Source: Endomychus coccineus
Lineage: Eukaryota; Arthropoda; Insecta; Coleoptera; Endomychidae
Length of the DNA: 64,000 bases
Direction of reading: 5' to 3'
NCBI GenBank assembly: GCA_958510875.1
Contig: OY294068.1
Coordinates: 85,599,043-85,663,042, forward strand
Shown: positions 11,109-21,499 of the stretch, in pieces
How positions within the stretch are numbered: the first letter of the stretch is position 1
How the letters are laid out: the number at the start of each line of letters is the position of its first letter
Notes under the pieces: generated by a model
What the model saw: the letters and a program-made list of their open reading frames with translations, nothing else
Database searches by the model: none
What the model was told of the DNA's origin: nothing
Program-made: the position numbers and the translations under genes

Positions 11109-11332
11109 TACGATTATTTTCTAATATATAAATTTTCGAGAAATAGGTCACATTAACAATTAGCTTTAAGTAATCCTGTTTTAGACATAATAAGTCTTCT
11201 GATGATGGTCGTGAGACCGAAACGTACGTGAAGGCAAGAAAATATAGAGCATAAGTGTTAATGTGACCTATTTCCCAAAATTTTATATATAATTCATACC
11301 TGGGTCAAGAATCTTTATTACGATTATTTTCT
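11109..11332 (+). mobile_element. Short retroposed insertion with hammerhead motif and 14-bp target duplication
   Basis: Copies B and C show the empty site. Here a 196-bp insert (11,123-11,318) is bounded by the direct repeat TACGATTATTTTCT (11,109-11,122 and 11,319-11,332). The right part ends in GGGTCAAGAATCTTTAT, the same end as the LINE 3' region at 38,447-38,500 (minus). The left 36 bases are the inverted complement of an internal part (about 11,250-11,290), as in twin-primed LINE insertions. It lies upstream of the OBP-A promoter. It is therefore a truncated, partly inverted copy of the LINE tail. Confidence 0.7.
11194..11235 (+). ncRNA. Hammerhead-ribozyme-like motif, copy 1 (altered cleavage triplet)
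   Basis: The conserved core CTGATGA (11,199-11,205) is followed by a 4-bp stem GGTC-GTGA-GACC and then GAAAC. Next comes a minimal helix III (AC-GTAC-GT). Helix I can form from GTCTT (11,194-11,198) and AAGGC (11,231-11,235). An extra U sits between the core and helix II. The triplet before the predicted cleavage point is GTG, which is not a normal hammerhead site (NUH), so this copy is predicted to be inactive. Tiny helix III is typical of Penelope-associated hammerheads that act as dimers. Confidence 0.55.
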
Positions 11333-11629
11333 GAAACATCATAACAATTTCTCCAACCGAAACCATCTGCAATTAAGCATATAATTGGATTTTGAATAAT
11401 TTCACACATGGGGTGTTATCAGATTTGTTCAAAATGACAATATATGTCTATTCTAACTCTGATTACCAAAACGATTCGTACCTACTCAAGGAAAGAGCAA
11501 TTACGATTTCATTTTCACTCTCAATAATAACTGAATTGTCGCCATTTCCGGAGTTGACCAATATTATGCTGACTAACATTTCAACAATTCATGCTCGGTC
11601 ATGCTAAATGAACTATTCTTCTGAACAGA

Positions 11630-11637
11630 TATATAAA
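11630..11637 (+). promoter_or_regulatory. TATA box of OBP copy A
   Basis: TATATAAA lies 95 bases upstream of the start codon in exon 1. The same box sits 95 and 88 bases upstream in copies B and C within conserved surroundings (GAACAGATATATAAATT). A transcription start about 30 bases downstream would give a 5' leader of roughly 60-70 bases. Confidence 0.6.
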
Positions 11638-11731
11638 TTTGGTGAGAATGGAACTCATTAACTTTCACATTCGCCATATGAACAAGGGTGCTACGATATT
11701 AATATAGTTCGGGCTGGAATAATCGTCCATA

Positions 11732-14700
11732 ATGATTCTCCTACTTTTAATGATGTCTGCTGGTTATTGTGTGAAATTTAATCAGGTGAGTCAAGTTGTG
11801 ATTTCTGAGAGATTGAATATCTCACATGCCACTATGAATAATCCTCTTCCAAATTGAATATTTTGATACCTCACTGAATTCAATGAAGGATAACAGCAAT
11901 GAATAGATAATAGCAGTACTGATGAATAAGTAGTTAATAATTATTGCTGCAAATCCTGGGTGATCCTATCGAAACTTCATTGATTTCCATGAAATATATC
12001 AATTTCAATGTGTTGGAATAACTATATAGTTACCGAAGCTGATGCGATAAGAATTTTACATATTGTTTCATAGCTTTAATTGTTATCCCTTATGTAGGTG
12101 ATCGTGTTTATCAGCGGGGGAATCTTGGCTAATTAAATGAATCTGCTTCCTTCAGTGATAACCCGGAAGAATCAACTGTATATCCATATGTACTCTCATA
12201 TACTATTTGAAAACTGAACGGCTATTCCCATGGAAGGATTAATCTGCAGCAACCGGTAGCATTTCCGTTTAAATGTGCTATCCTCCAATAATAATGAGAT
12301 GAGAAAACTTTGTATATGACCAAACTCACCCTAGACAAATATACAGGATTGGAGTTTGACTAACTAGTAAAACGCTGATTCGTTGGTCTTAACATCGAAT
12401 TTCATCAACATGTTATGGAGCAGGCATAGATGGATGCAGACGCGGCATATGCTCAAAATTCAAAAATTGGAAAGTTCAATCGTTCAACCCTCCACTATAA
12501 TGATATGAAATTATTGTAACCGTATTTCAAAATTGAATTTCCCAATATGATTGCGAATTAGAGATGGGTGATTTCACAATAGGTTAATATATCAATAGAA
12601 TTCGAAAGTCTCACCAAAAATGGAGATAGAAGCTATTATTTACTATAAATTATCAAGTTGGCGATTCTGATTCTTAGCAAATACCTGATAAGTCTGATGT
12701 ATGGAATAGGATAGGGCGGAATGAGCATATTAATAATTTCACTTCTTCCCTCTATCTTTACTAATGGTATGGGTCTACAATTGCGTCAAGATCTCTTCAA
12801 TGACCACTACTTTTTTACAATTTCTAGATTCTCAAGCTAATTTTCTGAACGGTGAATAGAAGTTCACTGCTCAGAACGTTCATGTACTATGACAAAATTC
12901 ATATCTCATTCTATTATTCGAGAAAAACAATCACCTCGTTAATGACAGAATTGAAATACATAAGCGAATATATAAGTTCAACTATTTGATTGAATGCTAA
13001 TGGCCATTTTTGCTTAGTACAACCATTTCTATGTTAAACATGATGGCATGTTCTATTGTGAGCAAATTTATTGAAATTACACAGATTGATGAGTTTCATC
13101 ATGTATGTACAATAAGAAGTTGATTACATAATGGCAATGCTTTTCAATCGCAGTAAAATTCATCACACTTCATAACTCTATTATGCTTCAGAATTTTGGC
13201 AGGTCGAATCATTTATATTTCACGATAGTGAAATATTGATAATGTAGTAGTATAATATAAAGTAATGTAGGTTCGACTTTTATAGTCCAGGCAACTAACC
13301 GGGAAATAAAAAAATAAATATGGTAAGTTAGAATTTCAAAATTTTTCTTGCATTTTGTTCCAGATACCCCATAGATCATTCATGACTATCAAGACCGTGG
13401 GGGTCGGCCTTTCTATCCCCTCAAAACGGGGATTCAACCCCTCAGAGGAGCATTCTTATAAAAACAATCCAAAATTAAGAGCCGAAAATGACGCCTAGTA
13501 TGTTTTTTGGGTCGCTGATCACGATTCCGCAGTTAGTTATCTCGGAAAACTCCCTCCAGACGGAAAATTTGGAAAATTTATATATAATATATAATTTATA
13601 GGTTTGTTGCAAAGATTACCTCTAGTAGGTTTCCCGAAAAACTCTCTCCACATGGAAAACTTGGGAAATTTGGGATTTTCCTGAGACGTTAGTGAATAAT
13701 AAAGTATGATTTTGTTGCAAAAATGACCTCTAGTAGGTTTTTTGGGTAGCTGATCACGATTCCGCTGTAATTTTTCCCAAAAAAGTATCTAGAGATGGAA
13801 AATTCGGGAAATTTGAGATTTTTCTGAGACGTCTGTGAATAATAAAGTATAATTTTGTTGCAAAAATGACCTCTAGTAGGTTTTTTGGGTTGCTGATCAC
13901 GATTCCGATTTCATTTTTCCAAAAAAAAACCTCCGGATGGAAAATTCGGGATATTTGAGATTTTCCTGAGACGGTTATGAATAATAAAGTAGAATTTTGT
14001 TGCAAAAATGACCTCTAGTCATTATTATTCACAAACGTCTCAAGAAAATCTCAAATTTCCCGAATTTTCCATCTAGAGGGACTTTTTTGGGAAACATTAC
14101 AGCGGAATCGTGATCAGCGACCCGCAAAACCTAGTAGAGGTCATTTTTGCAACAAAATTATAAATTATATATTATATATAAATTTTCCAAATTTCCCATA
14201 TGGAGGGATCCAAAAAACATACTAGTACTTTTGACGGTTGAGAAGCTTCATTTGTTTCATTATCAGAAAAAGAAATTTAGACAATGCTGGCACCTCATAA
14301 ACATTATTCAGCTATTCTATCATCCTTAACATCAATTTACTAACTGGCCATATGATACTCCAACACCCTACTGATGCAGAATATTTCTCTGTAGTATTTA
14401 TTGCATTTCAATAGAAAAGTCATCTGCATACATATATCAACAATAATACTTCACCTATCATTTTCTAAATTACATGAAAGCACTGATGAACAACACAATT
14501 CCTGATGAAGAAAGAGATACAGGATCAGAAAATTCAAAAGTATATAGTTCTATTTGAAGGCACCAAAATACCATGAAAATTAGATTGACGTTTCGAAAGT
14601 TCATTTGCGTTCTTGCTCGAAATTTACATTGCTTATTGGCGTTTAATGATAGTTCTTATTTGTTATAAATGCAAGTCAACTTTGTAGGTGAGAATTGATG

Positions 14701-15030
14701 AATTGGTGGAAATCAAGAGTGATATGAGAATGTTTGGTGGAGGTTAGTGTCAATGAAGATAAAATTAAAGAATTCCTAGGTGTACCAAACTTTCTCTTGG
14801 GAGATCGATTATATGGATATATAAAATGTTTTGGGATAAAATTAGGTTATGTTAACGAAGATGGTGACATTCAGCAACAGAAGATAACGCAAGATTTAAC
14901 TGACATGATTGAAGACGAAGACAGACTACATAAGGTTCTTAGTGAGTGTCTACTCCTGAAAGAAACTCATGAAGAAACATTATATTCGATCTTCGAGTGT
15001 GTGTTTCCGAATTCAGAAGGTAAAAAATAG
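11732..15030 (+). pseudogene. Minus-C odorant-binding protein gene, copy A, frameshifted
   Basis: Exon 1 (11,732-11,785) encodes an 18-residue signal peptide (MILLLLMMSAGYCVKFNQ) and ends at a GTGAGT donor. Exon 2 (14,688-15,030) follows a TTTGTAG acceptor and encodes the OBP fold. Both junctions are phase 0. Compared with B and C, a net 5-nt deletion around 14,720-14,730 shifts the frame just before the first conserved cysteine, and a stop follows within seven codons. Downstream of the shift all four Minus-C cysteines and the stop codon are kept, so the loss looks recent. AATAAA follows at 15,061. The 2.9-kb intron holds a foldback insertion. Intact OBPs carry small hydrophobic ligands in sensillum lymph or other secretions. 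Confidence 0.8.
13281..14228. mobile_element. Foldback-type insertion with internal tandem repeats in the OBP-A intron
   Basis: Between 13,489 and 14,016 a unit of about 125-142 bases repeats four times, each with GACCTCTAGTAGG(TTT), GCTGATCACGATTCCG and a GGAAAATTCGGGAAATTTGAG motif. From 14,017 to about 14,225 the same sequence runs in reverse complement, so the right end folds back on the repeats. Copies B and C lack it and instead have about 500 bases of unique sequence there. No coding frame is apparent. The class is unclear: a non-autonomous foldback or MITE-like element. Confidence 0.6.
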
Positions 15031-15060
15031 GAACGTTACTGTTGTACAGTGAATTTTGCA

Positions 15061-15066
15061 AATAAA
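15061..15066 (+). promoter_or_regulatory. Polyadenylation signal of OBP copy A
   Basis: AATAAA occurs 31 bases after the stop codon in a conserved 3' segment. Copy B has AATAAA at 27,900-27,905. In copy C the corresponding hexamer reads AATAAT. Confidence 0.5.
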
Positions 15067-16045
15067 CATGTGGAAATGAATTATCGAATGATTTCATCTT
15101 CCATTCACCTATTTTCCTTCTTCCGAAAAATAAGCTGGTAAAAAGGACACAACGTTCTACTAATTTTGTTTCTCCTGTGTATTAGTGAAGAAAAATAGTT
15201 CTGGGAGTAATTGTTTATTTTTTTAATTCGCAAATTCAGTGCTGTTTATTGGAGTACCTGATCTCTCACAGGAACTAGAGTTAATCCTTTTTTTTATTAG
15301 TAATCATTTTTCATTTTTCTCAGAATGAGCTGAACCGATAAATCTTCATCGAACCGTGCTCGAAAAGTTGCATGGAATGCCTATACCGGAGTAAAAACGT
15401 ATTCATTGAATTTTTTAGAAAACAATAGTAATTAAATTGTTTCGATTGCAATGGACAGTGCCTTTGAGGAGTAGTGGTGTGCGCCCGAAACGACCTTTTA
15501 CATCAGAAGATAATATTTTTATATACGAGTACATCTGTTTCGGAATATATTTTTTCTAGCGTGTTTGGTTCTTGACCCGATAAAACTGACCATTCTCCCT
15601 CCTCAATGATTATCTGCGACGCGGTTTTGCCTGAACATTGTTGTCATTCAACGTGTATAGATGTCTGTTAAGTTTATTGGAGGACGCGATTGCTGAATTC
15701 GATGTTGAAAAAACATTTCTCCAATGTATGGTTCCATACTGATATAACGTTGGTAAGTAGCTTTATAATTCTTTTGAGTTAAATAATACTATATATGAAC
15801 TCACTAGAAATGATGAATGCATCGATAATGTTCTTATAAATAACACTATGAGAAAAAAAATCGCCAGTAAATACTGTTCAAATACTGAAGACCTTTCAGT
15901 TACCAAGTAGACATCATCATAATAAACTAAACTAGAAATCAGAATATGTCTGTTCAAATAATATTCAGAAATAAAAGTATCTATGAGGGATTAGCCTCTG
16001 CTGGAGAGAAACATGAATTAATTATATTGCTCTTTCGCTTATACA

Positions 16046-16258
16046 TTGATATCCCTCCTAAATAACCTACGTATTTTTAGTTACCGTATTTCAAGAGTAA
16101 TAAACTTCATTGAGAAACGGTGTGACCAGTTTGTGAAATTCATTGCTGCCAATACTGATCTTTCAACATCATTCATCTTCATATGGGCAACGAATATTGT
16201 TTTTACCGACTTATTTTTGTCTATTGATGGGAAAATAATGGTGAACAATCAGCATTAG
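16046..16258 (+). other. Open frame partly conserved between blocks D and E, unrecognised
   Basis: A 70-codon frame reading VINFIEKRCDQFVKFIAANT is matched in block E at about 43,250-43,420. There a stop replaces the Gln after RCD and several residues differ. It is hydrophobic towards its end. It could be a decayed exon of a membrane protein or simply duplicated noncoding DNA. I cannot assign a family. Confidence 0.2.
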
Positions 16259-16439
16259 CAAAACATATTTCAAATATCGGTCATACCGTTTCTCAAGAAA
16301 GTTTACCTTCTGGAAACACAGTAACAATAAATATGTGAGTTATTCTGAAGGGATGGAACTGTAAACAAAAAATCAATTCAATGAATCCAGAATTGTCTCC
16401 TATATCAAATTGAATGAGGAATCTTCCTTACTTGACTGC

Positions 16440-16507
16440 TTATCGAACCAGCAACTGTCGAACTTATGGAAATAAACGCCCGAGCACTGAGCCACTCTGT
16501 CATCGCC
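16440..16507 (-). repeat. tRNA-derived SINE head or tRNA relic
   Basis: On the minus strand the segment begins GGCGATGACAGAGTGGCTCA and continues with AGTGCTCGGGCG, which fits a Pol III A box (TGGCTCAGTGCTCGG). About 35 bases later comes TGGTTCGATA, a near B box lacking the final CC. Spacing suits a tRNA-derived promoter, but the cloverleaf is not intact. The matching position in block E lacks it, so it inserted after the duplication or was lost there. Confidence 0.4.
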
Positions 16508-16732
16508 ATATGATATTTCCACCTTACTCATTCGGTAGTGAAGCAACAAAATAGATATGTTCGGTGTGAATTGATGTATTGATATGATGTACAGATTGTG
16601 TATTCCGAAAGTTTGGTTATCAATGTGGATACAGACATCTGTATGATGTACAGGCTGTTATATGACGATAAATGTTAAAACAATAACAATGTTAAGGTTT
16701 TGTTAGAGAAATGGTATGAAACATCTACGAGA

Positions 16733-17080
16733 AACGTTTCGTTGTTAGCTATGTTATCATCATCAGATCCCTCATGATACATGAGAATCATATAGAACCT
16801 ATATTTCGTTCTCTAACCACCAGACGTTCATGAAAAACTTTTCAATGGTAACTATGTTATCAACATGAAATCTCTCATGTTATATGAGAGTTAGATGAAA
16901 CCAATGTTTTGTTGACTAATCACTATCAGACGTTTATGAAAAACGTTTTGTTGTTAATGTTACTATCAATCGATCCCTCATGATGAATTGGAACCAACGT
17001 TTTATTGTCCAATCACCATCAGGCGTTCTTGAAGAACGTTCCATTGTTACCTATGTTAGCATCATCAGATCTCTCAGGAT
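16733..17080 (+). repeat. About 105-bp tandem repeat, 3.3 units
   Basis: Units start near 16,733, 16,838, 16,943 and 17,036, each with a core AACGTTT(C/T)(G/A)TTGTTA...ATGTTA. They then have TCAGATC(C/T)CTCATGAT and ATCACCATCAG(A/G)CGTT. The first two units contain a short palindrome of the form CTCATG...CATGAG. The open frame at 16,980-17,357 simply runs through the repeat. The unit is moderately diverged, so the array is old. Confidence 0.6.
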
Positions 17081-18271
17081 GTATGTATATTGTTGGAGAA
17101 ATGGTATTGTAACGTGCTTTGTCACTACGGATCTAGTGATCCTACAAGTCTACAGATCTGAATCTTCTTGTATTTTTTTCGGTCGCCAGATTTTCATTGA
17201 GGTTTACTCCTCATTAAGAGCTTCTGCTAGTGTTTTCGTTACAAAGTTCGTCTCTATGCTTTCTTATAGAAAGTCTTGCCCTCAGGGTGGCTTCAGTGAA
17301 GTAACAACCAGGGTTCCAAATGGGGTAGAAGGAATGGTATTGACATTTTACTTATAATTGAACAGAACAAAGAAAATAATATCAAAATTGCAGGTTTTAA
17401 GTACAACCGATACATGGTTAAAACTAATTCAGAAGATGGAACAGATATCACAATTGTAAATAAACAGAGAACCTTCCCAATATAGAATTTATTCGTAAAA
17501 TCCACAAGAATTAATAGAATGTGCCAAAATATCACTATCTACACGATAATTACTCGAAAGGGAAACAAAACGGCGCATTTCGTAAATTGAGCAGTTAAAC
17601 ACGTTAGCTGTGTATTTCAACCATGGAGAAAACGTTCATGAGGGTAATGGTTTCGGTTTCGAAATCATCCACTTTATATGGTATATTCGGACAATGCAAG
17701 TGAAAGGCGAATGCGAAGTGGTGCTTGTTCGTTTCAACACTCGAACGTCTCACGCACAAAACATGTACGGTAGGTATAATCAGATTACTTCAATTTATTT
17801 ATCCTGATGAATTTTGAATTGATACGCAAGAATATTCAAATGTAGACGGTCTCATCAGTAATTGTAGTATTATGTCAGATCCCTTATTTAACACTGTCAT
17901 TTTACGGATAATTATAGACCTCAATGCCGGGTAATTAACTAGAATTATCTCATCGGCAATACCACGTTATTTCCGGGTAATCACAGTGTACAACTTGGGC
18001 ATAACCTCCCGCACCTACTTCCAGTGTGCAGACCTTGTCCGTAGCTCATCTACAACATACCCCTATTTCCGGATGATCACAGTGTTGATATGTATGTTGT
18101 GATTTTTTTTCACTCTGATCATTGACTCTCTCTTATGCAAAACAATAATTACTTGAGCCAATAATACGTTCATTGGTACAAAAAATAATAGTTTTATCAG
18201 TACGCTAAGGGAATAAAAACATGATAAATTTATCACGCACAATTACTAATAATTTCAGCTAGTGTTGGATA

Positions 18272-18743
18272 TTGTGCGACCACAAACGCAAGTTAATCGA
18301 TGAAACCAAAATGTACCCGAACGCACCAAGGCAATTAACAAAATATTATTCATCTTATATGTATCGGTATGAAATTAGGTTGATAATTGCTGTGTATCAC
18401 TTATGTTTTATTTTAGATACTTCAAAGAATCTTGGAACAGTTTTGGAAGGAATTCTATCAACACTCGTAACTAGTGTTCTTTTTGTAACTTTTGATACCC
18501 TTTTCTTTGTCACACGATTTACTTGCGGCATACTTTTCATAGCTCGTGGTCAAGTCACCTACAGTAATTCAATTATTCCTCGTGTCGCGAGCATTGCTTG
18601 CTAGTCATTGCTTCTATTATTATTTCGCACTCATGATGCTCCACCATTTCCAAAATTTTAGGCAGGAATTCTTATCATCGGTCGGCTACTTGTACGTATT
18701 CCTTATTCATAAGCATGTTCGGAGTTTGATCCGGCTAATTTGA
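18272..18743 (+). other. Duplicated open-frame region, unrecognised (block D copy)
   Basis: Two overlapping plus-strand frames (18,272-18,604 and 18,546-18,743) are homologous to the single 139-codon frame at 46,301-46,720. Both copies share blocks such as LEGILSTLVTS / MKGILATLVTF and YLYVFLIHKHV. Here a frame change near 18,550-18,600 breaks the frame. A TTTTATTTTAG acceptor-like site lies just upstream of 18,417. I do not recognise the protein. The opposite strand has only short frames. Confidence 0.25.
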
Positions 18744-18899
18744 TCGATTCCCGTTTCTACGACATACTTTATCGAAACGAATACAAATGTCATAACAGCT
18801 ATGCATATCCGCCTGCACTGAATACATTTCCTCCATGAAATAGTTACCCGGATATCTTATGCGCGTTTTGAAATGACTGCCTCATATTAATGTTCATGC

Positions 18900-20280
18900 G
18901 ATATTTTCGAAAATTTTTGAAACTTCCCTGAAATCTCAAATAGTTGAATATTTTGGAACAAATAAATTATTTTTGGAAACCAATTTGGATTCAGAAAAAA
19001 CAGAAGTACCGAGGAAGCGTTATCAAGGCTACTAGATTTTATCATAGACGGCATGGAGAATGGATTCATTGTGGGTTCCTTTTTATGATTTAACCAAGAC
19101 TTTCTACTGTGTTCCCCATGGCAAATTAATTGACAAGTTTGCTTGTTACGGTTTTGATGATACTAGTTGTAAATTATTAAGTTCCTTCCTTTCAAATAGG
19201 AGGCAATACACCTATCAGAATAATACTACATCTAACATGGTGACTATCGTTTGTGAGGTACCACAGGGATCTATTTTGGGTCCTATTCTCTTTATTGTAT
19301 TTATAAATGACCTATTGAAGGTAGCGAACCCAGACGATCTCCTACTATTATTTTGTGATGATACCTCAAAATCAAAATGTGATCAAGATGAATCTGTAGT
19401 GTTAGATTCATTAAGGGAATCACAGTCATTGCTAGTTGACTGGTTTTCAGCTAACGACTTGTGCTTGAATCTCAAAAAAACAGAATGCATGTTATTCACT
19501 CACCGAACTATAAATTTTAAAAATCCAGTTTCCATAAAGTTTTTAGGAGTAAATTTAACCCATACTCTTAACTGGGACTTACATATTGATTATATTGCGA
19601 AGAAGATGTCAAAGGATTTGTTTTTGTTACGAAACCTAAAGGGCTGTGTACCTCGTGAAGTATTGTTGACTATTTATTATGCTGTTATGTTGGGGTCACT
19701 CACCTCATGCTAATAGAATATTTGGAAATCAAAGGAAAGCCATACGTATAATTCTTGACAAGGGTTTTAGAGATATCTCAATATCTTGACATATCCATCT
19801 TATTATATTTACAATTACCTTATTTTGGCAAAAGAATCTGATATCCATATTTTTCGTAGAGATCTACACAATTACCAAACTAGAACAAATAATCACATCG
19901 ATATAGGATGTATTAGGTTAAGATCTAGTAGATACAGTTTGAATTATTTTAGTATAAAGTTTTTTAATAAGATACCAGATTTCATTGCTACTTTACCTCT
20001 TAATACATTTAAATTAAAAGTTAAAGCTTTTTTAAACATGCATTCCTTTTATAGTTTTGATGAATTTTTAAACTTTTCTATGACAGTGGAAGCTTTCAAA
20101 TTTCCCTGATTTTAATGAAAGTTTTCTTGATTTTAGTATATTTCAATATGTTATGTTTTGTCGTATTCCATTTTTATATTTATTATGTATATATTTATTG
20201 TTTGTATATTACTTCGATTTTTTGACTTGTGCAAAACTACTTGTATTGTAAAGGCACCAATAAAGTATCTATCTATCTAT
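18900..20280 (+). mobile_element. 5'-truncated LINE (Jockey/CR1 superfamily) with ATCT tail
   Basis: The insertion is flanked by TCATGC (18,894-18,899 and 20,280-20,285), and the empty site is visible at 56,880 in block E. The 3' end is CACCAATAAAGTATCTATCT, i.e. a short (ATCT)n tail. The 5' end starts within the reverse transcriptase, so the copy was dead on arrival. It inserted after the D/E duplication, or only in the D lineage. Confidence 0.8.
18970..20109 (+). pseudogene. LINE reverse transcriptase, C-terminal part
   Basis: The reading starts near 18,970 with FGFRKNRSTEEALSRLLDFI and continues, after small frame changes, into a 217-codon frame (19,060-19,713). That frame has EVPQGSILGPILFIVFINDL and the catalytic region degraded to LFCDDTSKSK (normally FADDT), then IKFLGVNLTHTLNWDLHI. 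A second frame (19,786-20,109) holds the C-terminal NYQTRTNN...FFNKIPDF block. The first 400 or more RT residues and the endonuclease are missing. Homologous LINEs lie at 38,447-39,900 and 40,260-41,330. Confidence 0.85.
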
Positions 20281-20984
20281 CATGCTACAAAATACATATA
20301 CGGAGTTATCGTACCTTATACCCGTTTGACAAAGTGTAATATTCATCTGAAATGTATTTTGGAAAATTCTAAACGATACATCGGAAAATTCCTCTTAAAA
20401 CATCTACTTACTCTTCGTAATAATGCATTCGGAAAATCTTAGGACGAAATTGTTGTATTGTGTCATGATGGTAAAACAAATCTTCGCGGGGTTACCGAAA
20501 CAAAAGCTCTGGGAATGGAAGAGTTATACCCTATGAAAGTATTATTATAAGCTTTGAAAAACTAAAAATATCATATCATGCTGAAAAGTGATTTATGCAT
20601 AGGCCACATATACATGTTCCCTTGTAATTTAGTTCAGTTCTGACATAGCATCTACATAGTGAACCCTACAGTGTATCGTATTTTATTCAATAAGACTAAT
20701 TTTTTTCCGAAGTCGAAATACGACATACATGATTATGGACTTGATACCGCCGGTTCGAGAACTGTCTCTAGGTTATCTTTCAATTTCTTGCATGACATAA
20801 TGTTAGCTATTGCACTTCAGAACAATGCAAATCATTTCATAAGGGAATATAGAGCGTATCACGTTATGTTAGATGATTTGAAATATCAAACTTTGTGCAC
20901 ATCTATATTGAAAACTCTACATCGCAATGCGACCGCTGATGAGCCTACGAGAACGCGTGCTAGAATCGAGCGTCACCCGCCAAG

Positions 20985-20993
20985 TATATAAGG
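20985..20993 (+). promoter_or_regulatory. Conserved TATA-type promoter motif in block D
   Basis: TATATAAGG lies in a relatively GC-rich island. It is followed by CTCGAAGGCAC and TTGCTAGGCACCATCCGT about 25-55 bases later. The same arrangement is found at 57,587-57,595 in block E with strong conservation across the island. No convincing coding region follows. It could be the core promoter of a lost gene or of an old LTR. Confidence 0.4.
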
Positions 20994-21499
20994 AGAGTCC
21001 GGAGAAGCTCGAAGGCACCTCCTTGCTAGGCACCATCCGTGTTAGGGAAACTTATGAATTCACTGAATATTGATAACCGCTACCGAACATTATAATAACT
21101 TGCCAAAATTTTCTTGAGTAACACAAGAAAGTATGAAGCCGATTACTTCCAAAATATATAACCTATCCAGTTGTTTCCGAGAAGGTCGATTCTAAAACCA
21201 TTGGTTCTTTAAATAAGAATCCACTTACTACGAACTGTGTTGTTTACTGAGACTGAGGAGTGAATCTATACAATAGTTCAAGCTTGAACTGATTGCACTC
21301 CTATAATTTAGCCAAAATCAATTCCGATGATCAATTGATAACCGTATAGTACATAGTCATTACTATTTCGAACCGAGAATTCACTGTTATATTTGAAGAG
21401 GGACTGTTTGTAGAATTCAATCAATCCATAGAAGTACCCAAAGTAAAATAATTTCCCGTTCCAAATGACTCGCGTAAAATACAAGTCATATACTTCGGA

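Larger units (their letters stand above)
10208..15490 (+). repeat. Segmental duplication, OBP block copy A
   Basis: This block aligns by eye with 24,905-28,500 (B) and 33,790-38,330 (C). Shared landmarks in order are: the LINE C-terminal relic, the TATA box, the signal-peptide exon ending in a GTGAGT donor, the OBP domain exon, and a 3' segment ending in an AAGATAATAT stretch. Differences include insertions private to A at 11,123-11,318 and 13,281-14,228, and a stretch present in B (about 26,570-27,065) that A lacks. The block continues directly into flanking block D. Edges are approximate. Confidence 0.8.

Noticed and set aside
16046..16258. Possible odorant- or gustatory-receptor exon next to the OBP genes
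   Set aside because: The similarity is only a general hydrophobic pattern; the copy in block E has a stop, and no flanking exons or motifs support it.
16980..17357. 125-codon plus-strand frame as a gene
   Set aside because: It starts inside the 105-bp tandem repeat and is not preserved in block E.
20659..20991. 110-codon frame as a conserved protein
   Set aside because: The homologous stretch in block E (57,260-57,590) is broken by several indels, and what is conserved is the promoter-like DNA rather than the frame.
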